Both the position numbers and the translations under genes were made by a program. A DNA stretch of 38,335 bases from a virus. This document shows positions 29,152-37,057 of this stretch, piece by piece; the first letter of the stretch is position 1, and each line of letters opens with the position of its first letter. The DNA is taken from the IMG/VR virus record IMGVR_UViG_3300010401_000058, positions 1-38,335 of that record. The stretch is one strand, 5' to 3'. The notes under the pieces are model-generated. The model was not told the DNA's origin, did no database searches, and saw only the letters and a list, made by a program, of their open reading frames with translations.

Positions 29152-30467
29152 AAGTTTTGATTGTCTCAATGGACTCAGTTGGGGAGGGATTACCGCTAGC
29201 AATTAGGGCCGCGAAGGCTGGGCATTCCGTGAAGTTGTGGCTGTCTCCCGATAATCACGAAAATACCGGACTGGGATTCAAAGGCGTCGAACGAGTTAAG
29301 AATTGGCTATCCCATGCGAAATGGTCAGATTTGATCGTGCCAACCGGAAATCATGACTTCGTCAGTAAATTTGATATGTTGCGCAAGTCAGGAATGAAGG
29401 TGTTTGGCCCTTCGGAAAACTCTGCCGCGCTTGAGATAAAACGCGGCAAGGGAATGGATCTGTTCAAAAAGTGTGGAATAGAAGTTCCTGAGTGGAGTCA
29501 GTTCCCAACGCTCGAAGCGGCAGAGTCTCACGTCCGGAAAACCGGTAAGCGATACGTGTTCAAGAACATGGGAGATGAGGAGGACAAGAGCAAGAGCTAT
29601 GTGAGTAAGACCGCCGCTGATATGGTCGCTAGGCTCCAGCGGTGGAAGAAGCTTGGAATGACTGATGGCGCCCCTTTCATGCTGCAAGAGGTAATAGAAG
29701 GAATTGAACTCGGGGTTTCCTGTTGGATGGGTGCTTCCGGATTTATAGGAAAGGCTAACGAAAACTGGGAGTTCAAAAAGCTACTGTCTGGTAACTGCGG
29801 ACCCAACTGCGGGGAATCTGGCACTGTGCTCAAGTATGTGGACAAATCCAAGCTTGCAGAACAGGTATTGTATCCGGTAGAGGACGAGTTGGTTAAGATG
29901 GGTCACTTGGGAGACGTTGATGTCAACTGCATCATCTCCCAGGATGGCAAGGCATGGCCTCTTGAATGGACCACCCGCATGGGCTGGCCCGCCGCCAATA
30001 TCATGTGGGCAACTCACAAGGGGGACCCGATCCAATGGATGGCGGATGCAGTGGATGGCATCGACTCACTCGAAGTCTCCCCACAAGTCGCTTGTGGGAT
30101 AGTCGTCGCCCAGCCGGACTATCCGTATAGCAAGAAGACCAAAGCCGAGACCGATGGCATCCCCATTTACGGTGTGACGCCTGAGAACCAAAAGTACATC
30201 GCCCCGCAGTCGGTCAAGATCGTTCCGCAGCCCAACATGGAAGGCGATAAAGTTATCGACAAACCCACCTGGACCACCACGGGAGACTATATCTGTGTGG
30301 TCACGGCGTTGGGCAAGACTGTCAAACAATCCTGCGAGCGAGCCTACAAGACCGTGAAGGAGCTGCACATCCCGGACATGATTTATCGCGATGACGTGGG
30401 GGAGAAGTTGGAGAAGGAACTGCCCGAGCTCCACAAGCACGGCTACGCCACAGAGTTCTCCTATTAA
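29148..30467 (+). CDS. PurD/GARS-like ATP-grasp enzyme
   Basis: A 439-residue protein from GTG 29148. The N-terminal fold is a Rossmann-like start (MKVLIVSMDSVGEGLPLAIR) resembling phosphoribosylamine-glycine ligase. The ATP-grasp core includes KVFGPSENSAALEIKRGKGM, RYVFKNMGDEEDKSKSYVSK, LQEVIEGIELGVSCWMG and GHLGDVDVNCIISQDGKAWP with LEWTTRMGWP, where metal and nucleotide ligands are expected. It may ligate an amine or acid to a phage or host molecule, or act in purine supply. A catalytic copy would be rare in a phage late region. It ends next to the tailspike genes. Confidence 0.65.
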   Translation: MKVLIVSMDSVGEGLPLAIRAAKAGHSVKLWLSPDNHENTGLGFKGVERVKNWLSHAKWSDLIVPTGNHDFVSKFDMLRKSGMKVFGPSENSAALEIKRGKGMDLFKKCGIEVPEWSQFPTLEAAESHVRKTGKRYVFKNMGDEEDKSKSYVSKTAADMVARLQRWKKLGMTDGAPFMLQEVIEGIELGVSCWMGASGFIGKANENWEFKKLLSGNCGPNCGESGTVLKYVDKSKLAEQVLYPVEDELVKMGHLGDVDVNCIISQDGKAWPLEWTTRMGWPAANIMWATHKGDPIQWMADAVDGIDSLEVSPQVACGIVVAQPDYPYSKKTKAETDGIPIYGVTPENQKYIAPQSVKIVPQPNMEGDKVIDKPTWTTTGDYICVVTALGKTVKQSCERAYKTVKELHIPDMIYRDDVGEKLEKELPELHKHGYATEFSY

Positions 30468-31471
30468 TGGCAACGTTCTTTTTATGCCCGCTGGCCTCCT
30501 TCCTTCAGGTGTTCACCGACGCCGGTGTGCCCCTTGGGGGGGCGCTGTTATGGACGTATGCCGCCGGCACGTCCACGCCCACCAACACGTGGACTGACAT
30601 CACGGGAGTCACGCCCAACGCCAATCCCATCCAAATGAATGCAGCGGGACGGTTGCCGAATGTCTCCATCTGGCAGCAGGGCGGCGTTCCGATAAAACTA
30701 GTGTTTTCGACCAACGCAGGCACGACGGGCGCTCCGATCTTTGGCACACAGATTGGTCCTACGTTCGACCAAGTGTCGGGTATTGACGATCCCGCGGCGA
30801 CCCTGACGGCGCTTTCGACTCCCACGTACGGATCGGGCGCGGACTTGGTCGCCAACGCCATGCGGTCGTATGACCTTATCTCGATAGTCAGACAATCCAA
30901 CGTCCCCAATCTCGGCACAGGACAGACACTTATCATTGATGTCGAAGGAGGATCTCAAGTTAACGATGGCTTGGGAGGGATGTTTTATTGGAACGCATCC
31001 AGTACCGCTGCGGATGATAACGGCTTCACAACGATCAAGCCCAATGCGGCGGGAAGTACAGGCCGATATATTCGACTGACATCGAGCGCCGGAACAAATG
31101 GCACTTTCACTATGGTGGTCACCGGCTGTAACACGGCCCCCAGCGTAACCTTTCGGTATAATCTACAGGGAGGCCCGGCCAACGGCTTAGTGACGCTCAG
31201 TTGGGATGGGACAGGCGTGCTCACGAGTAATTCCACGTCTTTCGGCTTTTCCGGTATGGCCAACGGATTGCAGGGTTTGACAAAATCGGTCACTTCGCCA
31301 TTGATCGCCGCAGAGGACAATGGTGCTGCGGGGGTGGCAGCGTATCTGACCATTCAAAACCAAGTGGGTGGCTCGGCGGTATCGATTACCCCCAACAACG
31401 CCTCGGGACTATGGACCGCTTCAGGCAGTAAGCAGCTCTTCCCCGGTTCCTTCTCCTACGTGCTGAAATGA
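30467..31471 (+). CDS. tailspike/fibre protein with shared N-terminal anchor
   Basis: A 334-residue protein whose ATG overlaps the previous TAA. The first 80 residues (MATFFLCPLASFLQVFTDAG, then LLWTYAAGTSTPTNTWTDIT, and NPIQMNAAGRLPNVSIW) form the anchor repeated at the head of the next gene. The middle and end are Gly/Thr/Ser/Asn-rich beta sequence without catalytic motifs. It is likely an exposed receptor-binding or fibre protein. Its stop overlaps the next ATG (ATGA). Confidence 0.65.
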   Translation: MATFFLCPLASFLQVFTDAGVPLGGALLWTYAAGTSTPTNTWTDITGVTPNANPIQMNAAGRLPNVSIWQQGGVPIKLVFSTNAGTTGAPIFGTQIGPTFDQVSGIDDPAATLTALSTPTYGSGADLVANAMRSYDLISIVRQSNVPNLGTGQTLIIDVEGGSQVNDGLGGMFYWNASSTAADDNGFTTIKPNAAGSTGRYIRLTSSAGTNGTFTMVVTGCNTAPSVTFRYNLQGGPANGLVTLSWDGTGVLTSNSTSFGFSGMANGLQGLTKSVTSPLIAAEDNGAAGVAAYLTIQNQVGGSAVSITPNNASGLWTASGSKQLFPGSFSYVLK

Positions 31472-33075
31472 GCGTCTCACTCTCACCGCCGATGTTCCTA
31501 CAGTTCTTCGTGCCGGGCACGAATGCGCCGGCTGTGGGCTATCAGCTCTTTACCTACATCGCGGGCACCTCCACCAAGCAGGCCACGTGGACGGACTCGA
31601 CTCAAGTCACGCAAAACGCGAATCCGGTCATCGCCGACAGCAACGGCGTGATGATCGTATGGCTCGACCCGACGCTCACCTACAAATTTGTGCTGGCGGC
31701 TAAAGGCGATACGGACCCGCCGTCCAGTCCGATTTACTCAGTTGACAATATCAGTCCTTTTCTGACTAGTGCGGCGCTCACCGCGGCGTTGATTGGTCCA
31801 ATCCTCTATCCGCGCACCGCAGCCGAGATCGCAGCGTCCGTGACGCCGTCGAACTATACGTATGCGCCGACACCCTTCATTGATGCTCGGCGCTATGGAT
31901 TCGATACGGCTGCCTCTTCCGCAACCAATGTTCAGGGGCTCAAAAACGCCATTGCGGTCGCCACTGCGGCGGGCGGGGGGACCGTTCAGCTCCCCTATGG
32001 TGCATTCACCTGCGGCGCGGCTTCCGATGTCATCGACATTCCGCAGTATGTAGTTGTGCGTGGCGCGGGCATGCGGGCCACCATGCTCACCACGGGAAAC
32101 GATGGCAATACGGGGCCTCTTTTCCGATTGGGAGCCGCTTCAACGGGGGTACTGAAATACGGATGCGGGCTTACGGATTTAGGCATCGTCATGACTAACG
32201 TGGGCGGCACGGCAGTGCGTTTGTTGGAAACGTGCGGGGCCTCGCTCAAGAACCTCTACATTGAAGGTCCTATCAATGCCGTCCGTTTCACAACGGCTGT
32301 ATTTATCGACGGTGGCAATATCTCCAGTTTCTTCAACTTACTGGAAAATATTATCTGTAACCACATCCATCATGGCTTTGATTTGATGACGAGCGGTTCA
32401 ACAGGTCCCACCCAGACTGTGTTTGTCGACTGTACCGTATTAGGGGATGTGGCGACCGATACTACTTCCTTGGGACTCACGGTCAGAAGCGGCTGCGGTA
32501 GTGGAGCAACGTGGCTAGGGGGAAATTTTGAGTCATGCCAGAGAGGTATTCAATACCAGAACAATTGCCAATCCATGACGGTTCATGGCGCGCGCTTTGA
32601 AGGAAATACCAACGATATAGAATTCCAGTCAACTGCTGGCGCGCAATCCATCGTAGGGAGTTTGATTGACGTTGATAATCTCGTTCTGGACAACAGCTCT
32701 CTCAATTACCATCGATTTATCGCTTGCGTGAATGGCTCCAATCGTCCGGCTGGAGATCAAGAGCCGGGGCAGATGATCAAGCGGGCGGTCGTTACGGGGC
32801 AGGCTCCCCTCATTATCGAGGGATTTCCCGGCGATACCACGACCGAGACCTTTATCTTGCGCAACAGTACGGGTCAAAAGCTATTGTCCCTCACCAATCA
32901 AGGCGTGTTCGCACGGATCAATAACACAACGGGCGGGGATAGCGGATGGGGAACGCCCACCGGAACCGGAGTTGTAGCGAACTTCCCCGGCGCTTCAGCG
33001 ACACTCGGTCAGTGTTCGCAAGCCATTGCAGAAATCATTCGCTATATGAAGGTCCTAGGAATCTTTTCAGCATAG
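31468..33075 (+). CDS. tailspike with pectate-lyase-like beta-helix
   Basis: A 535-residue protein. The N-terminal 80 residues match the previous protein (YQLFTYIAGTSTKQATWTDS, TQVTQNANPVIADSNGVMIV). After a linker, DARRYGFDTAASSATNVQGL and GGGTVQLPYGAFTCGAASDV open a right-handed beta-helix of the pectate-lyase_3 type (residues about 135-440), with repeated GxxxxxxI/L turns such as IDGGNISSFFNLLENIICN. The end (LSLTNQGVFARINNTTGGDS) is a fibre-type C-terminal unit. Tailspikes of this kind bind and often cleave surface polysaccharide. No catalytic residues can be named safely. Confidence 0.75.
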   Translation: MSVSLSPPMFLQFFVPGTNAPAVGYQLFTYIAGTSTKQATWTDSTQVTQNANPVIADSNGVMIVWLDPTLTYKFVLAAKGDTDPPSSPIYSVDNISPFLTSAALTAALIGPILYPRTAAEIAASVTPSNYTYAPTPFIDARRYGFDTAASSATNVQGLKNAIAVATAAGGGTVQLPYGAFTCGAASDVIDIPQYVVVRGAGMRATMLTTGNDGNTGPLFRLGAASTGVLKYGCGLTDLGIVMTNVGGTAVRLLETCGASLKNLYIEGPINAVRFTTAVFIDGGNISSFFNLLENIICNHIHHGFDLMTSGSTGPTQTVFVDCTVLGDVATDTTSLGLTVRSGCGSGATWLGGNFESCQRGIQYQNNCQSMTVHGARFEGNTNDIEFQSTAGAQSIVGSLIDVDNLVLDNSSLNYHRFIACVNGSNRPAGDQEPGQMIKRAVVTGQAPLIIEGFPGDTTTETFILRNSTGQKLLSLTNQGVFARINNTTGGDSGWGTPTGTGVVANFPGASATLGQCSQAIAEIIRYMKVLGIFSA

Positions 33076-33088
33076 AGAATGGAACATC

Positions 33089-33520
33089 ATGGGGGGCACT
33101 GAAGAGCACACTTGGGCACCGGACACGGCGGATGTCAAACTGGAATTCATTGCTGATGGGATTGTCGAGAGAAAGATTCCGGGTATCCTCGAGCGGCTGA
33201 AGCAGTATGTGAGCCAGATGATGGAGTCGCGGCGCTATCGAGATGGCGTACCGGACCCGGATTACGGACGACGCTTGCGCGAGCTGGAGGGTCAGATCGA
33301 GCGCGAGTCTGGGTTTCGCATGCGGGACTATCATGAAGGAGGAGGAGGCAAGTGGGACAAGTGGGCGATCCCGGGACTGGTGACCCTGGCAGTGTCGGGG
33401 ATTATCGGCAACGTCGTGCAGGCGATGGCGGTGTCAGCCCTGAGACAGGAAGTGACGGATTTGAAGGCGGAAGTGGATCGGGTGGAGCGTATCTTGGAAG
33501 CACGGGGCCCGGGTCGATGA
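33089..33520 (+). CDS. single-pass membrane protein with coiled coil
   Basis: A 143-residue protein with a charged N-terminal domain, a Gly-rich hinge (YHEGGGGKWD) and one membrane segment (WAIPGLVTLAVSGIIGNVV, about residues 92-113). A coiled coil follows (LRQEVTDLKAEVDRVERILE). It opens the lysis block, so an inner-membrane spanin-like or antiholin-like role is possible. It is followed by an ATGA-coupled membrane protein. There is no clear family match. Confidence 0.5.
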   Translation: MGGTEEHTWAPDTADVKLEFIADGIVERKIPGILERLKQYVSQMMESRRYRDGVPDPDYGRRLRELEGQIERESGFRMRDYHEGGGGKWDKWAIPGLVTLAVSGIIGNVVQAMAVSALRQEVTDLKAEVDRVERILEARGPGR

Positions 33521-33765
33521 CACAGATACATCCCGAATTCAGTCATTGTGATACGAATACGAATGAGGCCCGCGAGCACTCTCAAATTCACAACACGACA
33601 CACACGACGGGTATTGATGCGACAGTACTCTTGATTACATTGGGAGTGATGCTATTCGTGTTGGCGATCTCGATCATGGTCAATATCTGGTCAGTCACTA
33701 CGATGAACCATGCTCAGGCGAGCATTCAGTATTACGAGCGCGCCTTCAAGGCGTGCAATCCATGA
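33517..33765 (+). CDS. small membrane protein of the lysis block
   Basis: An 82-residue protein starting at ATG 33517 in an ATGA overlap. The polar N-terminus (MTQIHPEFSHCDTNTNEARE) leads to a strong membrane segment (TVLLITLGVMLFVLAISIMV, about residues 36-56), then a short tail with NHAQASIQYYERAFKACNP. It may be a holin partner or a spanin-like peptide, but the tail is not Pro-rich. It lies three genes before the lysozyme, so a lysis role is a reasonable guess. Confidence 0.45.
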   Translation: MTQIHPEFSHCDTNTNEAREHSQIHNTTHTTGIDATVLLITLGVMLFVLAISIMVNIWSVTTMNHAQASIQYYERAFKACNP

Positions 33766-33768
33766 GAC

Positions 33769-34092
33769 ATGGACAAACAGTTGGAAGTGAAGCCACATGG
33801 CTATGTGACTCTACAAGAACTCATGGATGAGAGATTTAAGGCCTTACAACGCGCGGTAGACAAGGCAGAAGAAGCGGCGGACAAGCGTTTTGCAGCAATC
33901 AATGAGATGCGCTCTATGGTGACTGACGCAGCGAGCAAATTTATGCCACGCTTGGAATATGAGACCTCGCATCGAGCTCTAATCGAGAAGGTTGAGTCAC
34001 TACAGAAGTTCATGTGGATGGGACTGGGAGCCATGTTAGCTGTTCAATTGTTTATTGGTATCGTATTTGTTCTGCTTAAGAAATCTCTATGA
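33769..34092 (+). CDS. holin-like membrane protein with coiled coil
   Basis: A 107-residue protein. The N-terminus is a coiled coil (LMDERFKALQRAVDKAEEAA, then DKRFAAINEMRSMVTDAASK). A Phe-Met-Pro-Arg-x-x-Tyr motif and a short Glu/Lys segment precede one membrane segment (about residues 82-103: MWMGLGAMLAVQLFIGIVFV), and it ends LLKKSL. Proteins of this shape next to lysozyme genes are often called holins or holin modulators. The ATGA-type overlap with the lysozyme gene supports a joint role. Confidence 0.6.
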   Translation: MDKQLEVKPHGYVTLQELMDERFKALQRAVDKAEEAADKRFAAINEMRSMVTDAASKFMPRLEYETSHRALIEKVESLQKFMWMGLGAMLAVQLFIGIVFVLLKKSL

Positions 34093-34499
34093 GCGCGATC
34101 GATATAGCCACTTCTCGACTCGCCATAGAGGAAGGTTTTCGCGCCACCGTTTATTTAGATACTCGCGCCCATAGGACGATTGGGTTTGGTTTCGACATTG
34201 ACGCGGGTATCAGCAAGTCGGCCGCCATGGCATTATTAGAAGCCCAACTGAAAGAGATCGATGCAACGCTTACTGGATTTTCCTGGTATACCTCAGCCGA
34301 TCCGGTGAGGCAGTCAGTGTTTTTGGATATCGCGATGAACGCAGGGGTGCACGGGTTGATGCGGTTCCCCCATCTGCTCGCCGCCGCCGCCCGCGGGGAT
34401 TGGGCGGCCGCTGCGATGGAATGCCATGTCAAGGAACCTGAGCTCGCCTCTCGATACGCTTCGCTGGCAAAATTATTACTCACAGGAGGGTCTACATGA
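34089..34499 (+). CDS. T4-type lysozyme (GH24 endolysin)
   Basis: A 136-residue enzyme with the T4-lysozyme active-site spacing: Glu15-Gly16, then Asp24 nine residues later and Thr30 six residues further (EEGFRATVYLDTRAHRTIGF). The helical C-terminal domain includes VFLDIAMNAGVHGLMRFPHL and ELASRYASLAKLLLTG. No signal peptide is present, so it probably reaches the wall through a holin. It would cleave peptidoglycan glycan chains at lysis. It overlaps the preceding holin-like gene and the following one. Confidence 0.85.
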   Translation: MSAIDIATSRLAIEEGFRATVYLDTRAHRTIGFGFDIDAGISKSAAMALLEAQLKEIDATLTGFSWYTSADPVRQSVFLDIAMNAGVHGLMRFPHLLAAAARGDWAAAAMECHVKEPELASRYASLAKLLLTGGST

Positions 34500-34804
34500 A
34501 CGCAATTCCTTGGTTTCAGTCGCCTGTGATGATAGGCGCTGTTGTATCAATTCTATCGCAGGCATTAGCCATTTTCGGTGTCCAGGTCGCGCCTGACACG
34601 ATTAACAAAGATGTCACGGCTGTCTTTCAAGTCATCGCGATCGGGTCCGGTTTGTATTCCGCCTACAAGCGAAAAACCTCGACCGTGCAACCCCTGACGC
34701 TCACACAGACAGGCGCTGATATCCATCCGCAGACGATCGCCAATGCCCAGGCGGAAATTAGAGCGGCTAATCCTCCTCCCACTGCAACGGTGAAGCAACC
34801 ATGA
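34496..34804 (+). CDS. holin-like two-helix membrane protein
   Basis: A 102-residue protein coupled to the lysozyme by ATGA. Two hydrophobic segments are seen: PVMIGAVVSILSQALAIFGV (about residues 10-29) and VFQVIAIGSGLYSAY (about 43-57). A basic loop (KRKTSTVQPLTLTQTG) and a polar C-terminus follow. The arrangement of N-terminal Trp-Phe-Gln-Ser-Pro, two helices and a basic tail resembles holins of short-tailed phages. It is a better holin candidate than the other three membrane proteins in the block. Confidence 0.6.
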   Translation: MNAIPWFQSPVMIGAVVSILSQALAIFGVQVAPDTINKDVTAVFQVIAIGSGLYSAYKRKTSTVQPLTLTQTGADIHPQTIANAQAEIRAANPPPTATVKQP

Positions 34805-35139
34805 AACCCTTGATTCTCGCAGCCATCGTGTTGCTCCTTGGCGCCTGCTCTTCCTTGGGACTCGCCCCTGCGAAATCTCTGGATGAAAAGTTGGCATACG
34901 GATATGGCGGCGTCACCGCAGCCCTGAATACCATCGCTACGGCGACCAACGCAGGTCATCTTACGAGTGATCAGGCGACCCACGCGAACAACTTGGCGCT
35001 GCAAGCGAAGTCGATCTTGGATACCGCGCGCGCGCTCGAAACCACGAACGCTACGAGTGCGCAGAATGATCTGACACTCGCGCTCACTGTACTGACGGAA
35101 GTCCAAAAATATCTCACTTCCAGTGGAGTAAAACCATGA
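34801..35139 (+). CDS. lipoprotein, possible o-spanin or surface protein
   Basis: A 112-residue protein whose N-terminus (MKPLILAAIVLLLGACSSLG) is a lipobox with the lipid-modified Cys at residue 16. The mature part is a helical Ala/Thr/Asn-rich segment (LDEKLAYGYGGVTAALNTIA). Outer-membrane lipoproteins after lysozyme and holin genes are often o-spanins, but those are usually Pro-rich, which this is not. It could instead protect the infected cell. It is linked by ATGA overlaps on both sides. Confidence 0.6.
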   Translation: MKPLILAAIVLLLGACSSLGLAPAKSLDEKLAYGYGGVTAALNTIATATNAGHLTSDQATHANNLALQAKSILDTARALETTNATSAQNDLTLALTVLTEVQKYLTSSGVKP

Positions 35140-35345
35140 ACGCCGCCGTTATTGTTTCAGGAGTGGTCGAAGGACTGCAGTTGCTGGATCAACTCCTGCA
35201 GGCCGCAGGGACGGTCTCCACCGCCATTCAGACCGCACAGGCTTCGGGGCAACCGGTTGACTGGACAGCGATTCTAGGAGCTGAGGCGACGGCTGAGGCC
35301 AATGTACTGGCTGCAATTGCGGCTGCGAAATCTCAGGGGAAATGA
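35136..35345 (+). CDS. small Ala-rich helical protein, last late gene
   Basis: A 69-residue protein in an ATGA overlap with the lipoprotein gene. It is made of Ala/Val/Leu-rich amphipathic helices (MNAAVIVSGVVEGLQLLDQL, then AEATAEANVLAAIAAAKSQG). No signal peptide or motif is seen. The plus-strand operon ends here, and the sequence after it is a decayed nuclease gene on the other strand, with no strong terminator visible between. Confidence 0.5.
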   Translation: MNAAVIVSGVVEGLQLLDQLLQAAGTVSTAIQTAQASGQPVDWTAILGAEATAEANVLAAIAAAKSQGK

Positions 35346-35625
35346 CACTCCGACACGGTTTGATGTCGTATCTCTATGCGCCGGTTTCGATGTACCGCTG
35401 CAGGTGGATTGCGTCGATATCGTTTCATGTCTCGCTCACAGTGTGCATCGCCACCAGTGGCTCACCGGATGGCAGATCATGCCAACCGTTCTCACATTCG
35501 TCGATATGCCCATAGCCATGACGGTCTATCCGTGCCTGCCATATCCAGCAGCCATTGCTGTCCATCTCAGACAGGGCGCGAATCCGATCAGAAACCGGTG
35601 ATCCACGAGGAATGGATGCTCGCAT
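35346..35625 (-). pseudogene. decayed HNH endonuclease at the convergence of the two arrays
   Basis: An open stretch from ATG 35625 to 35425 on the minus strand gives MRASIPRGSPVSDRIRALSE and CWIWQARIDRHGYGHI, the N-terminal HNH_3 core as in the intact gene at 28687. The rest loses phase. A different frame holds HPVSHWW where intact proteins read Ala-His-Arg-Val/Ala-Ser-Tyr. Remnants near 35430-35370 (HTVSET, HCERD, DAIHLQ in different frames) fit the Cys/Asn-Pro-x-His-Leu part. So it is frameshifted more than once, and the product is probably inactive. Its ATG overlaps the stop of the upstream minus gene, the neat position expected of an inserted nuclease. Confidence 0.5.
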
Positions 35626-35921
35626 CAGCGTCCCTCCGCTTTGGCGATCGCATTGGACACCATCAAGTCATGGTGATCGTCCTCAAGTAGGGACGGACAC
35701 TCACCCTGCACTAAGGCGTAGAGATTCTTGAGCGCATCCAGCAGATCCGGCGCAGCGGCGATAAGGCGGGCGTTGGCCGCATGACTTCCATAGTTCCGGT
35801 CAGGCCCTTCGAGCGGCTCCACGGACGCCACAATCGGCAACGTGCCGTATTGGCCGGCGCCGATGCTGCCGTACTTGTTGACCATCCATGGTCCGGGCGT
35901 GCTTACGGGATCAGTGGTCAT
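35625..35921 (-). CDS. small phage protein with NARLIAAAPDLLDAL motif
   Basis: A 98-residue protein on the minus strand starting MTTDPVSTPGPWMVNKYGSI. It has HAANARLIAAAPDLLDALKN, a motif I know from many short phage proteins of unknown function (a Gly-Pro-Trp opening, then Asn-Ala-x-Leu-Ile-Ala-Ala-Ala-Pro-x-Leu-Leu). It ends with an acidic helix. The ATG overlaps the preceding gene end by 11 bases. It is probably an early gene. Confidence 0.7.
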   Translation of the reverse strand: MTTDPVSTPGPWMVNKYGSIGAGQYGTLPIVASVEPLEGPDRNYGSHAANARLIAAAPDLLDALKNLYALVQGECPSLLEDDHHDLMVSNAIAKAEGR

Positions 35922-36135
35922 GTTGCATTACCTTAAGCTTACCAACTTTTGCCACAATGGCCGATGCTTTCTGGATCAGTTCCCGATCAATTTTCCCTAT
36001 CGCGACTTTCACTAACATCTCGCGCGATTGTGGTGAATGACGGCGCAATTCCCGCTTGATGCGGTAGAGCTTCCAGCGGTGGCGTAATGCGTTCATATAT
36101 TCCCTTGTCTCCTGGAACTCTCCATCGTTCGCCAT
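35911..36135 (-). CDS. small basic helical protein
   Basis: A 74-residue protein starting MANDGEFQETREYMNALRHR. It is very basic in the middle (RWKLYRIKRELRRHSPQS) and ends with an Ile/Lys helix (DRELIQKASAIVAKVGKL) and a His-rich tail. It may bind nucleic acid; no family is known. It overlaps the genes on both sides, by 11 bases downstream and 43 bases upstream, so the frame is constrained by neighbours. Confidence 0.5.
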   Translation of the reverse strand: MANDGEFQETREYMNALRHRWKLYRIKRELRRHSPQSREMLVKVAIGKIDRELIQKASAIVAKVGKLKVMQHDH

Positions 36136-36416
36136 AGTTCGATAATCAACACTTCGCGCGCTCGCCGAGCCTTGAGAGATTCGTAGGCCACCACGGCTTT
36201 GAATGCTTCTTCGTGCGCCCTCGCTACTTCGGGCACCAGTAATACCGCGCGTCGTTTATCCTCGACGGTTCCATCCAATGATTTATAGGCGAGAGATTCA
36301 GCCACCTTTGCCATATGTTCATTGCGCAGGACTGCGCCCTTCCACTGCGCATACTCCATATCCGTTTCTGCTAATAATGAAAGCGCTTTCTCTAGCCTTT
36401 GTTGAGAAATCAACAT
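36093..36416 (-). CDS. helical phage protein, unknown function
   Basis: A 107-residue protein beginning MLISQQRLEKALSLLAETDM. It is helical with YAQWKGAVLRNEHMAKVAES, a Gly-rich turn, then VARAHEEAFKAVVAYESLKA and LIIELWRTMESS. Such long helical proteins are common in early phage modules next to single-strand-binding genes. There is no catalytic motif. It begins three bases after the upstream stop. Confidence 0.6.
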   Translation of the reverse strand: MLISQQRLEKALSLLAETDMEYAQWKGAVLRNEHMAKVAESLAYKSLDGTVEDKRRAVLLVPEVARAHEEAFKAVVAYESLKARRAREVLIIELWRTMESSRRQGNI

Positions 36417-36419
36417 GAT

Positions 36420-36884
36420 CTACCAGCTCGGCTCACCACGCGGTGCTGGATTTTCCGACTCATCGCCGTCGGGGATATCGTCATCGAATTCCGGCTCGGC
36501 CGGTTGCGCGGCCTTCTGTCGGCGCGTAAAGCCGCCCCACGCAGCGATAAACCACTTCTCCAGCTCCTCGGGATTCTTCACCGTACCTGCGGCGCAGGCG
36601 CTGCCCACGACGTTAGAGACTGAACGCAGGATATCGGCGTCCGTGATAGTCGAGCGTGGCTCGGGCTTGCCAGCGCTATCCACCACGGGTTTCCAGCTAA
36701 TGATGGCGCGTGGTCGTCCCCACTTGCCGCGCGGCTCGCCGAATTCCTCGTACTCGAATTCGATCTTTTGACCTACTTCCGGGTAGGACTTCACGGCGCG
36801 CCCGAAATAGTAGCGCGTGCGATCGATGGTGATGTGCTTGCTACCGCTATCGGTTTGCCCGCGCTCTTTGACAACGCCAATCAT
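36420..36884 (-). CDS. hypothetical early protein with internal DDDIP motif
   Basis: A 154-residue protein starting MIGVVKERGQTDSGSKHITI. The N-terminal half is a small beta-rich region (TRYYFGRAVKSYPEVGQKIE), the rest helical with a Trp-rich part (EELEKWFIAAWGGFTRRQ). Near the end is FDDDIPDGDESENPAPRG, which resembles the acidic SSB-tail motif but is not at the terminus. It may be a recombination or single-strand-binding accessory protein; that is inference. Its ATG overlaps the upstream stop by ATGA. Confidence 0.55.
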   Translation of the reverse strand: MIGVVKERGQTDSGSKHITIDRTRYYFGRAVKSYPEVGQKIEFEYEEFGEPRGKWGRPRAIISWKPVVDSAGKPEPRSTITDADILRSVSNVVGSACAAGTVKNPEELEKWFIAAWGGFTRRQKAAQPAEPEFDDDIPDGDESENPAPRGEPSW

Positions 36885-37057
36885 GGGTGCTCTCCGAGCT
36901 CTTTGTTGCGCTCCTGCACGAGTTTCCAGCAGCGCTCGATATAGGCGAGTCTTTCCTGCTCGCGCTGCTGACGCTCTTCGAGTTGCGCCTGCGCAAGCTG
37001 GGCATCGCGGGTGTCGAACTCATCGAACCAGTCCTGCATATCAGAAGGGGATATCAT
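36881..37057 (-). CDS. small coiled-coil early protein
   Basis: A 58-residue protein. I chose ATG 37057 because TGGAGG lies six bases upstream. It overlaps the end of the previous gene by 17 bases, and the shared region encodes the DDIPF end of that protein. A later ATG at 37039 is a weaker alternative. It is almost one long helix (DAQLAQAQLEERQQREQERL, then AYIERCWKLVQERNKELGEH). The function is unknown. Confidence 0.55.
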   Translation of the reverse strand: MISPSDMQDWFDEFDTRDAQLAQAQLEERQQREQERLAYIERCWKLVQERNKELGEHP

